The notes beneath the pieces were generated by a model that was not told where the DNA came from, ran no database searches, and worked only from the letters and a program-made list of their open reading frames with translations. The translations under genes and the position numbers were made by a program. A stretch of DNA of 7,284 nt, from contig USBP01000060.1 in NCBI GenBank assembly GCA_900552985.1, positions 1-7,284 on the forward strand, in the 5' to 3' direction. The stretch's first letter is position 1. Every line of letters starts with the position of its first letter. Below are positions 1-5,797 of the stretch, one piece after another. The stretch is from an uncultured Oscillospiraceae bacterium. Its GTDB lineage: Bacteria > Bacillota > Clostridia > Oscillospirales > Acutalibacteraceae.

Positions 1-584
1 GGCTGCCGCGCCTGTTTGGCGGCGAAGAGGTGTTGGATGAAGCCGCCGCCCTGTATGGGGAGCCTGCGGCGCGGGAGCCGCTGGATGATCTGCGAAAGAT
101 CTACCGGCTGTTGATGCAGCTTGGCCTGCGGCATAAGGTGAATATTGATCTCGGCCTTGTGCACCGGGGAAATTATTATACGGGCGTTGTCTTCCGGGGG
201 TATATTGAGGGCTCTGGGATTACGGTGCTCTCCGGCGGGCGGTATGACGGCCTGCTCGGTGAGTTTGGCAGCCCCATGCCGGCGACTGGCTTCGGCGTGG
301 AGGTGGATGCTCTGGCCTCCGCCATGTGCGCCCGTGGAGATGTGGCCGCGCCAAAGGCGGCGGACGTGCTGGTGTTTGGACTGGATGGCTGCGAGGTGCG
401 GGCGCTCTCCCATGCACGCACGCTCAATGCGCAGGGGCTTGTGTGTGAAAACTGCGTGCTTGATTGCGTCGAAGCGGCGCGCGATTACGCAGCTCAAAAG
501 GGAATCGGCAGGCTCGATATCGTCAAGGAGGAGAGCGTGGAGATCATCCCGATCAACGGTGCAAAGGGGGGCGCTGTGCAATGA
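1..584 (+). CDS. hisZ: ATP phosphoribosyltransferase regulatory subunit HisZ, 3' part
   Basis: This is the C-terminal 193 codons of HisZ, a HisRS-like protein without tRNA charging activity. It assembles with the short catalytic subunit HisG in the cytoplasm and is needed for step 1 of histidine synthesis and its feedback control. The reading frame is open from base 3 and the 5' end lies outside the window. Class II synthetase-fold landmarks are visible: a GNYYTG segment (bases 168-185), SGGRYDG (231-251), and GFGVEVDAL where a true HisRS has GFA.GLER. In my gapless alignment, the catalytic arginine of the HisRS LVRGLDYY motif is replaced by histidine (codon 162-164), which favours HisZ over HisS. 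The TGA stop overlaps the hisG ATG (ATGA at 581-584), implying translational coupling, and the immediate hisG neighbour settles the identity. Operon control, for example a T-box leader, would lie upstream and cannot be seen. Confidence 0.93.
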   Translation, partial: LPRLFGGEEVLDEAAALYGEPAAREPLDDLRKIYRLLMQLGLRHKVNIDLGLVHRGNYYTGVVFRGYIEGSGITVLSGGRYDGLLGEFGSPMPATGFGVEVDALASAMCARGDVAAPKAADVLVFGLDGCEVRALSHARTLNAQGLVCENCVLDCVEAARDYAAQKGIGRLDIVKEESVEIIPINGAKGGAVQ

Positions 585-1213
585 GGCCGATCCGCATTGC
601 CCTGACGAAGGGCCGGCTTGAGAAAATGAGCGTGCAGCTCTTTACAAAGATGGGGCTCGACTGCACTGCCCTGATTGAAAAGGGAAGAAGGCTGATTTTG
701 CCTGTCGGCCCCTATGAGGTAGTGCTGGCGAAGGCGGCGGATGTAATCACCTACATCGAGCACGGTGTGTGTGATATCGGTATTGTCGGGAAGGACACCA
801 TTGTGGAGAACGGCACAAGCTTTTATGAGGTGACGGACCTTGGCTTTGGCCGCTGCCGGTTTGCACTGGCGGGGCCGGTAGGCCAGGATTTTTTCAGCGG
901 CCATCATGTCAAGCGCATCGCCACCAAATATCCGAAGGTTGCCCGCTCCTATTTTGAATCCAAGGGCATGGATGTGCAGATCATCAAAATCGAGGGCTCT
1001 GTCGAGCTTGCTCCGCTTCTGGGGCTGTCGGATGCGATTGTGGATATTGTGGAAACGGGCACAACTCTTAAGGAAAACGGGCTGGAAGTGATCGAGGAAA
1101 TTTTGCCGGTTTCCGCGCGCGTGATTGTCAACATGGCGAGCATGAAGCTGCGCCGTGAGGAAATTGAAACATTTCTGGATCAGGTGGAACAGGCGAAGGA
1201 GGAATTGCAATGA
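581..1213 (+). CDS. hisG: ATP phosphoribosyltransferase, short form (HisG)
   Basis: HisG condenses PRPP with ATP to give phosphoribosyl-ATP, the committed step of histidine synthesis. The product is 210 residues, the length of the short HisG class that lacks the C-terminal regulatory domain and depends on HisZ. HisZ is encoded directly upstream. The N-terminal IRIALTKGRL (residues 4-13), CDIGIVGKDT (64-73) and the PRPP-binding loop DIVETGTTLK (155-164) are all intact. The ATG at 581 is chosen because it gives the normal HisG N-terminus, overlaps the hisZ stop as ATGA, and follows an AAAGGGGGG purine tract (563-571) at suitable spacing. The frame is open further upstream, to 464, but that stretch lies inside hisZ and is not HisG-like. 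The stop again overlaps the next gene by four bases. Confidence 0.97.
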   Translation: MRPIRIALTKGRLEKMSVQLFTKMGLDCTALIEKGRRLILPVGPYEVVLAKAADVITYIEHGVCDIGIVGKDTIVENGTSFYEVTDLGFGRCRFALAGPVGQDFFSGHHVKRIATKYPKVARSYFESKGMDVQIIKIEGSVELAPLLGLSDAIVDIVETGTTLKENGLEVIEEILPVSARVIVNMASMKLRREEIETFLDQVEQAKEELQ

Positions 1214-2493
1214 TTTCGATTACCCGTGCCGACGGGCAGGCGGAGCAGAAGCTTCTCCGGCAGTTGAAAGCGCGCAGCGGGGAGGTTGACCGCAAGGTGA
1301 CTGCCGCCGTGACCGCGATTCTCGATAATGTCCGGCAAAACGGCGACCGTGCGGTGGAGAATTATACGCTCCAGTTTGACGGGCATATCCCGGAGCGGCC
1401 GCTCATTGAGCGCGCTGAAATGGAAGCAGCGTTGGAAGCCTGCGATTCCAAGTTTGTTTACGCGCTTTATCAGTCGGCGGCCAATATCCGTGATTTTCAC
1501 GAGCGGCAAAAGCGGCAGAGCTTTGTCAATACACTGGGAAACGGCGTGATTCTCGGCCAGCGGGTGCGGGGGCTCAAACGTGTCGGCCTCTATGTGCCGG
1601 GCGGTACGGCGGCGTATCCTTCGTCTGTGCTGATGAATGCAATCCCGGCAAAGATCGCGGGTGTGGAGGAGTTAATCATGGTCACGCCCCCGGCCAAGGA
1701 TGGGAGCGCCAACCCGGATATCCTCGCTGCCGCGGCGGTCGCGGGCGTGGATCGTATTTACCTTATGGGCGGCGCGCAGGCGGTGGCGGCGCTGGCCTAT
1801 GGCACGGAGACGGTGCCGCGCGTGGATAAGATTGTGGGCCCGGGCAATATCTACGTTGCCACGGCAAAACGGCTGCTTTACGGCACGGTGGATATCGATA
1901 TGGTCGCAGGGCCGAGCGAAATTTTGATCGTTGCGGATGAAACGGCGAAGCCCTCCTTCCTCGCGGCGGATCTTATGTCCCAGGCGGAGCACGACGTGCT
2001 GGCCTCCGCCATCCTGCTGACCACCAGCGAGCGCATCGCAAGGGAGACGGCTGCGGCGCTCAGGGAGCAGGCGCGCTCACTTCCCCGCCGGAAAATCATC
2101 GAGCAATCCCTGCGGGATTACGGTGCGATCATTGTCTGCCGCACGCTGGAGGAGGCCATCGGCTTTGCAAACGATCTCGCGCCCGAGCACTTGGAGCTGT
2201 GTGTGGAAAACCCCATGGAATACATCGGCCGGATCGACAACGCGGGCTCCGTCTTCCTCGGCAATTATTCGCCGGAGCCGCTGGGCGATTATTACGCGGG
2301 CCCGAATCACGTTCTTCCCACGAGCGGGACGGCGCGCTTTTTCTCCCCGCTGGGCGTGGACAGCTTTGTAAAAAAATCCAGCTTTATCTATTACACAGAA
2401 TCCGCCCTGCGCGAGGCGAAGGAGGATATCGTCAAGCTCGCGGAAACAGAGGGCTTGACCGCCCATGCAAATTCCATCAAAGTGAGGTTTTGA
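1210..2493 (+). CDS. hisD: Histidinol dehydrogenase (HisD)
   Basis: HisD is the zinc-dependent cytoplasmic enzyme that oxidises L-histidinol to L-histidine in two NAD-dependent steps via histidinal, the end of the pathway. The 427 residues match the usual length. Zinc ligands correspond to Gln258 and His261 (SQAEHD), Asp360 (PLGDYYAGPNH) and His419 (LTAHANS). The catalytic pair is Glu326-His327 in APEHLEL, and His367 is also present. The glycine-rich GGTAAYPSSVLMN (from residue 131) and VGPGNIYVATAKR (from 209) segments are intact, so the enzyme should be active. The start ATG overlaps the hisG stop (ATGA, 1210-1213) and has an ideal AAGGAGG site at 1196-1202, seven bases upstream. Codon use and composition look like the neighbours. 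Confidence 0.98.
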   Translation: MISITRADGQAEQKLLRQLKARSGEVDRKVTAAVTAILDNVRQNGDRAVENYTLQFDGHIPERPLIERAEMEAALEACDSKFVYALYQSAANIRDFHERQKRQSFVNTLGNGVILGQRVRGLKRVGLYVPGGTAAYPSSVLMNAIPAKIAGVEELIMVTPPAKDGSANPDILAAAAVAGVDRIYLMGGAQAVAALAYGTETVPRVDKIVGPGNIYVATAKRLLYGTVDIDMVAGPSEILIVADETAKPSFLAADLMSQAEHDVLASAILLTTSERIARETAAALREQARSLPRRKIIEQSLRDYGAIIVCRTLEEAIGFANDLAPEHLELCVENPMEYIGRIDNAGSVFLGNYSPEPLGDYYAGPNHVLPTSGTARFFSPLGVDSFVKKSSFIYYTESALREAKEDIVKLAETEGLTAHANSIKVRF

Positions 2494-2495
2494 CC

Positions 2496-3557
2496 GTGGC
2501 ATTTGCCCTGAATGATAAAATCAAAGCGCTGACCCCCTACGACCCGATTTGCGGGGAATACCCCATCCGGCTGGATGCAAATGAATCCTACCTTTCTTTT
2601 CCCGATGAGATACGCGCTGAAATGGGCCAGGCTCTGGCCCGGGCGGCGCTCAACCGTTACCCGGATCCATATGCTGAAGAGGTGTGCACCCGGTTTGCAG
2701 CCTTTTACGGGATATCTCCCGACCTGGTGACGGCGGGCGACGGCTCGGATGAGCTGATCTCTATCCTTATGAATGCGTTCCTGCAAAAGGGGGACAGGGT
2801 GCTCACACTCGCGCCGGATTTTTCGATGTACCGGTTTTACACCAGCATCGTCGAGTGCCCGTGCATCACCCTGCAGAAAAATGCGGATTTCACCATTGAT
2901 CCGCAGCAGGTGATCGAAACAGCAAAGCGGGAGGGGGTGCGAATGATCGTCTTTTCCAATCCCTGCAACCCTACCTCGGTGGGCCTGCCGGCGCAGGGAG
3001 TCCGAGAAATCATCCGCGGGACGGATGCGCTTGTCGTGTTGGACGAGGCGTACATGGATTTTTGGGATCAATCCCTGCTGCACGAGGCCGCGCAGTATGA
3101 GAACCTCATCATCCTGCGCACCTGCTCGAAGGCCATCGGCCTTGCCGGCATCCGGCTGGGTTTCGCCGTAGCGAATGAAATGCTCACGCGCGTGATCCGC
3201 AGCGTGAAGTCCCCTTATAACGTCAATTCTGTTTCACAGGCGCTGGGCAGCGTGGCATTTTCTCACCCTGAGCAGCTCAGGCATAATATCGAGCGGCTCA
3301 TTGAATCGCGCGAATCACTCTACGCTCTGTTTCAATCCCTTGCTGCCGATTTCCCCGGTAAAGTGGAGGCGGCGCGCCCTGTGACCAATTTTATCTGGGC
3401 AAAGTGCGAGCGGGCGGAAGAGCTGTTTGACGCTCTGAAAAAGCAGGGGATCATCGTGCGCCATATGGGCGAATACCTGCGTGTGACCGCTGGCCGCAAC
3501 CATGAAAATGAAAAGGTGGCGGATGCCGTCCGCGCCTTTTATGCGAAGAAAGGATGA
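2496..3557 (+). CDS. hisC: Histidinol-phosphate aminotransferase (HisC)
   Basis: HisC is a PLP-dependent class I/II (fold type I) aminotransferase that transfers an amino group from glutamate to imidazole-acetol phosphate, giving histidinol phosphate. From the GTG at 2496 the product is 353 residues, typical for the family. Landmarks in order are RLDANES (25-31), GDGSDEL (81-87), SNPCNPT with Asn158, VLDEAYMDF with Asp183 and Tyr186, the PLP lysine Lys212 in SKAIGLAGIRLG with Arg220, and the substrate carboxylate-binding Arg329 in YLRVTAG. The frame is open further upstream inside hisD, but that part is an out-of-frame reading of hisD. The GTG lies two bases after the hisD stop and eight bases after a modest AGTGAGG site (2481-2487). 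A TTG at 2490 is in frame but too close to that site. Broad aromatic aminotransferase activity is possible, but the operon context makes HisC clear. Confidence 0.96.
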   Translation: MAFALNDKIKALTPYDPICGEYPIRLDANESYLSFPDEIRAEMGQALARAALNRYPDPYAEEVCTRFAAFYGISPDLVTAGDGSDELISILMNAFLQKGDRVLTLAPDFSMYRFYTSIVECPCITLQKNADFTIDPQQVIETAKREGVRMIVFSNPCNPTSVGLPAQGVREIIRGTDALVVLDEAYMDFWDQSLLHEAAQYENLIILRTCSKAIGLAGIRLGFAVANEMLTRVIRSVKSPYNVNSVSQALGSVAFSHPEQLRHNIERLIESRESLYALFQSLAADFPGKVEAARPVTNFIWAKCERAEELFDALKKQGIIVRHMGEYLRVTAGRNHENEKVADAVRAFYAKKG

Positions 3558-3559
3558 GC

Positions 3560-4144
3560 GTGAATATGCGGACCTCTGAACAGATGCGCAGCACGAAGGA
3601 GACGTGCATTACCATTCGGCTCAATCTGGATGGCGGTAATGCCGCCATTGAAACGGGCATCGGCTTTTTTGACCATATGCTGGAGGCCTTTGCTGTGCAT
3701 GGGGGCTTCGGCCTGGAAGTGACCGTCAAGGGCGATCTGCAAGTGGACTGCCACCATACGATTGAGGATACGGGCATTGTGCTGGGCCGTGCTTTCTGCG
3801 AGGCGCTCGGCAATAAAAGCGGTATTGCACGGTACGGCAGCTTCCTGCTGCCGATGGATGAAACGCTCGCCTCTGCGGCGGTGGATGTCAGCGGGCGGCC
3901 GTATCTCGTTTTCAACGCGAGCTTCCCGGAGGAGCGTGTCGGCGGGTTTGACACCTGCATGTGCGGGGAATTTTTCCGCGCTTTTGCCATGAACGCGGGA
4001 ATTACGCTACACCTGAATGTGCACTACGGCGGCAACTCCCACCATCAGATCGAGGCGCTGTTCAAAGCGGCGGCGCACGCGCTGAGGCAGGCTGTGGCGG
4101 AAACCGGAAAAGGCACGCTCTCCACCAAGGGCACGCTGGAGTAG
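3560..4144 (+). CDS. hisB: Imidazoleglycerol-phosphate dehydratase (HisB)
   Basis: HisB dehydrates imidazole-glycerol phosphate to imidazole-acetol phosphate at a di-manganese centre. This is the monofunctional dehydratase form: there is no N-terminal phosphatase domain, so histidinol phosphatase must be encoded elsewhere. Metal-binding motifs are complete: FFDHMLE (36-42), DCHHTIED (63-70) and HHQIEALFKA (161-170), with the C-terminal STKGTLE typical of the family. The start is uncertain among three in-frame codons. ATG 3554 overlaps the hisC stop as ATGA but has no gap after its AGAAAGG site. GTG 3560, chosen here, sits five bases after AAAGGA (3549-3554) and gives 194 residues. ATG 3566 best matches the N-terminus MR.(A/S)E...(R/S)T.ET as I remember it from Bacillus. 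In many relatives hisH follows next; here a 93-base gap follows. Confidence 0.95.
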   Translation: MNMRTSEQMRSTKETCITIRLNLDGGNAAIETGIGFFDHMLEAFAVHGGFGLEVTVKGDLQVDCHHTIEDTGIVLGRAFCEALGNKSGIARYGSFLLPMDETLASAAVDVSGRPYLVFNASFPEERVGGFDTCMCGEFFRAFAMNAGITLHLNVHYGGNSHHQIEALFKAAAHALRQAVAETGKGTLSTKGTLE

Positions 4145-4151
4145 CAGGCTT

Positions 4152-4207
4152 CAGAAATCGGAGGTCAGACGTCAGGCCGGGTTTCGCCGTCTGATCTTTC
4201 ATTTCTG
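4152..4207 (+). promoter_or_regulatory. Long imperfect RNA hairpin between hisB and hisA
   Basis: Bases 4152-4171 can pair with 4188-4207 around a 16-base loop. Of 20 opposed positions, 16 are Watson-Crick, 3 are G-U and only one (C4159/C4200) is unpaired. All three wobbles have G in the left arm and U in the right arm of the + strand transcript, so the fold is good in mRNA but weaker in the opposite strand. That favours an RNA role over a DNA-binding palindrome. It is not followed by a U tract, so it is not a standard terminator. An internal attenuator, processing site or stability element is possible; the function is unknown. Confidence 0.6.
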
Positions 4208-4218
4208 CATGCGGAAAT
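4201..4218 (+). promoter_or_regulatory. Small competing hairpin upstream of the hisA RBS
   Basis: ATTTCTG (4201-4207) can pair with CGGAAAT (4212-4218), closing a CATG tetraloop with seven pairs, one of them U-G. The same ATTTCTG is the base of the right arm of the longer hairpin, where it pairs with CAGAAAT (4152-4158). The two folds therefore exclude each other at that segment, because CAGAAATC and CGGAAATC are near-identical repeats flanking a common partner. The hisA SD sequence starts five bases downstream. Whether it works as a switch is inference. Confidence 0.4.
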
Positions 4219-4237
4219 CTTTAAAAGGGGTTATCAT

Positions 4238-4957
4238 ATGCTGATTTTTCCCGCGATTGATATTAAAAACGGGGCTTGTGTGCGGCTGTATCAGGGAGAA
4301 ATGTCTACTGCAGAGCAGGTGGCCGACAGTGCTCTGGAGGCCGCTAAGCGCTTTCGGGCCGATGGCGCCTCCTGGGTTCACATGGTCGATCTTGACGGCG
4401 CAGTTGCAGGCGAGCGTAAAAACACTGGAATTTTTCTGGAGGTTGCGCAGGCGAGCGGGCTGAAGGTGGAGGTCGGCGGCGGCATCCGCACCATGGCGGA
4501 TATTGCCTTTTATCTGGAAAATGGCATTGCACGCGTCATTCTCGGCTCTGTTGCGCTGCGCGACGCCTCGCTTGTGCGGCAGGCTGTGGCGGCTTTTGGC
4601 GCGCAGATTGCCGTAGGCATTGACGCGCGCGACGGGATGGTAGCCGCTGAGGGCTGGGTGGAAACGAGCCGGGTCAGCGATGTGGAGCTCGCAAAGCGCA
4701 TGGAGGGGGCCGGCGTGCAGTGCCTGATCTGCACGGACATCGCGCGGGACGGCATGCTCTCCGGGCCGAATCTTGAGCAGCTTACCCGTATCCGGCAGGC
4801 GGTGAAATGCGATATCGTCGCAAGCGGCGGCGTGACAAACCTCGGCGATATTGTGGCCCTACGGGATTGCGGGCTTTACGGCGCAATCTGCGGGCGGTCA
4901 ATTTATAAAGGGACGCTTTCCCTGCGCGAGGCGATCCGGACGGCAGACGCCGGATGA
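4238..4957 (+). CDS. hisA: ProFAR isomerase (HisA)
   Basis: HisA, 1-(5-phosphoribosyl)-5-[(5-phosphoribosylamino)methylideneamino]imidazole-4-carboxamide isomerase, carries out an Amadori rearrangement on a TIM barrel to make PRFAR, the substrate of the HisH-HisF synthase. The 239-residue length is normal. The first strand IFPAIDIKNG has Asp8 as the catalytic base. The two phosphate sites are visible as VEVGGGIRT (77-85) and VASGGVTN (194-201), and the second-half motif CTDIARDGMLSGPN (165-178) supplies the second acidic residue, probably Asp171. HisF is excluded because the N-terminus lacks its KRIIPCLDV segment and the core is HisA-like. The start ATG has AAAAGGGG seven bases upstream. The stop overlaps a new ATG (ATGA, 4954-4957), the coupling style used at other junctions here, but the next recognised gene starts only at 5097. 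Confidence 0.97.
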   Translation: MLIFPAIDIKNGACVRLYQGEMSTAEQVADSALEAAKRFRADGASWVHMVDLDGAVAGERKNTGIFLEVAQASGLKVEVGGGIRTMADIAFYLENGIARVILGSVALRDASLVRQAVAAFGAQIAVGIDARDGMVAAEGWVETSRVSDVELAKRMEGAGVQCLICTDIARDGMLSGPNLEQLTRIRQAVKCDIVASGGVTNLGDIVALRDCGLYGAICGRSIYKGTLSLREAIRTADAG

Positions 4958-5049
4958 TTGATTTCAGATATGGAGCCTCGGGCTGTTGTGAAACGAGAAA
5001 GCCGTATGTGATCCATAGAAAAGGCCATGCTGCCAGTTTCAGGCTTTGA
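4954..5049 (+). CDS. Candidate 31-residue small ORF coupled to hisA
   Basis: An ATG overlapping the hisA stop (ATGA) opens a 31-codon frame that ends in TGA at 5047-5049 within the hisA-hisI gap. The predicted peptide is basic, with two histidines, adjacent cysteines at 11-12 and several arginines and lysines, and has no membrane segment. There is no good SD before it, so translation would depend on coupling from hisA. I see no similarity to the start of HisF, the gene expected here. It may be a chance frame in decayed sequence; the geometry is the only support. Confidence 0.2.
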   Translation: MIDFRYGASGCCETRKPYVIHRKGHAASFRL

Positions 5050-5096
5050 ATTTTTTTGCCTGCCTTCTGCAATCTTTTCCGAAAGGAGTTTTCTCT
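4958..5096 (+). other. hisA-hisI intergenic gap, normal position of hisF
   Basis: This 139-base stretch lies where hisF sits in most clostridial his operons. It looks AT-richer than the flanking genes and contains a T7 run at 5051-5057. Only weak overlapping stems can be drawn: AAAGCC with GGCTTT, GAAAC with GTTTC, and CAGGC with GCCTG. In all three frames I find no HisF-like peptide. The only clear functional signal is the hisI ribosome binding site at its end. I see no confident promoter or terminator. Confidence 0.75.
5081..5088 (+). promoter_or_regulatory. Ribosome binding site fixing the TTG start of hisI
   Basis: GAAAGGAG lies eight bases before TTG 5097, good SD spacing. The next upstream in-frame start codon, TTG 5046, has no such site and would add about 17 residues, mostly hydrophobic, that are absent from the HisI family. 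Confidence 0.8.
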
Positions 5097-5420
5097 TTGG
5101 ATTTATCAAAATATTTTGTCAAAGCAGAGCTGATCCCGGCGGTTATTATCGAAGAGGGCACAAATGAGGTGCTCATGCTCGCTTATATGAACCGGGAATC
5201 CCTTGCCAAAACAATGGAAACAGGGTATACTTGGTTCTATAGCCGGTCGCGTCAAACGCTTTGGAACAAGGGAGAAACCTCCGGCCACACGCAGCGGGTG
5301 CGTTCCATCCGCGCGGATTGCGATGACGATACGCTTCTCATTACCGTGCAGCAGACGGGCCCCGCCTGCCACACGGGCAGTCACAGCTGCTTTTTTAAAA
5401 CCATCTGGGAGGAAAAATAA
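5097..5420 (+). CDS. hisI: Phosphoribosyl-AMP cyclohydrolase (HisI)
   Basis: HisI opens the adenine ring of phosphoribosyl-AMP, step 3 of the pathway, using zinc and magnesium. The 107-residue product from TTG 5097 matches the stand-alone cyclohydrolase. The core [19 protein letters not shown] (46-64) is intact. The metal site is complete: DCDDD (74-78) binds magnesium and contributes Cys75, and CHTGSHSC (91-98) contributes Cys91 and Cys98 as zinc ligands. The domain is not fused to HisE, unlike the bifunctional HisIE of enterobacteria; hisE follows as its own gene three bases later. The TTG start may lower translation relative to hisE, whose site GGGAGG (5407-5412) lies in the hisI 3' end. 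Confidence 0.96.
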   Translation: MDLSKYFVKAELIPAVIIEEGTNEVLMLAYMNRESLAKTMETGYTWFYSRSRQTLWNKGETSGHTQRVRSIRADCDDDTLLITVQQTGPACHTGSHSCFFKTIWEEK

Positions 5421-5423
5421 CCG

Positions 5424-5750
5424 ATGCAGGATGTTTTTCAGGAATTATATAATGTGATCCTTGACCGCCGCGCCAATCCGCAGGAGGGCTCTTACACCTG
5501 CTATCTTTTTGAAAAGGGTACAGATAAGATCTTAAAAAAAGTGGCGGAGGAATCCGGCGAGACGATTATCGCCGCCAAAAACGGCGTGAAGGCGGATACG
5601 GTTGCAGAGATTGGCGACCTGCTCTTCCATCTGCTGGTGCTCATGGCGAACGAAGGGATCGACGTTTCCGACGTGACCGCGGAGCTTGCCCGCCGCCGGC
5701 AGAAATCCGGCAATCTCAAGCAATTTCATCAGGTGGATAAAAATACCTGA
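5424..5750 (+). CDS. hisE: Phosphoribosyl-ATP pyrophosphatase (HisE)
   Basis: HisE hydrolyses phosphoribosyl-ATP to phosphoribosyl-AMP and pyrophosphate, step 2 of the pathway. The 108 residues form one all-alpha MazG-like pyrophosphohydrolase domain. The metal-binding signature is clear: Glu42, Glu43 and Glu46 in KKVAEESGE, then Glu62 and Asp65 in EIGDLLFHLLV. The N-terminal LDRRANPQEGSYTCYLF is typical. The ATG at 5424 is three bases after the hisI stop, with GGGAGG 11 bases upstream, at the long end of normal spacing. This is the last recognisable histidine gene; 47 bases separate it from the next gene, with no terminator in between, so read-through is likely. Confidence 0.95.
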   Translation: MQDVFQELYNVILDRRANPQEGSYTCYLFEKGTDKILKKVAEESGETIIAAKNGVKADTVAEIGDLLFHLLVLMANEGIDVSDVTAELARRRQKSGNLKQFHQVDKNT

Positions 5751-5797
5751 GCAGTTTGGCATAAGGCCGACGCATCTCTTGCTGCGAGGTGTCCGCT

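Larger units (their letters stand above)
4145..4237 (+). other. hisB-hisA intergenic gap, normal position of hisH
   Basis: This 93-base gap is conspicuous in an operon whose first five genes overlap or nearly touch. It contains the RNA hairpins annotated separately, an SD-like GGAGGT at 4160-4165 without a start codon at usable distance, and the hisA ribosome binding site AAAAGGGG (4223-4230), seven bases before the hisA ATG. I see no coding remnant of hisH and no convincing promoter. Confidence 0.8.

Noticed and set aside
464..580. N-terminal extension of hisG
   Set aside because: The open frame here is hisZ read out of frame; HisG homologues start at the position of ATG 581.
494..1210. Long antisense frame of 238 codons opposite hisG
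   Set aside because: It lies wholly opposite hisZ/hisG, has no recognisable domain and no ribosome site, and reads as a mirror of GC-rich coding sequence.
2391..3083. 230-codon minus-strand frame opposite hisD/hisC
   Set aside because: Antisense shadow of two clearly conserved enzymes, with no domain or start signal.
4209..4244. Eleven-codon ORF from ATG 4209 overlapping the hisA start, as a leader peptide
   Set aside because: No histidine codons, no SD, and its ATG lies in the small hairpin loop; best explained by chance.
4970..5011. Thirteen-codon ORF in the hisA-hisI gap as start of a decayed hisF
   Set aside because: The peptide shows nothing like the HisF N-terminus and ends in a normal stop after 13 codons.
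4986..5019. TTGTGA with CATAGA as an internal promoter for hisIE
   Set aside because: The spacing is about 22 bases, and the better-spaced hexamers do not resemble a -10 element.
5040..5062. T7 run with CAGGC/GCCTG inverted repeat as a terminator after hisA
   Set aside because: The T run falls in the loop instead of after the stem. The other stem (AAAGCC with GGCTTT) has only six pairs and a loop of about 37 bases. hisI and hisE downstream belong to the same pathway.
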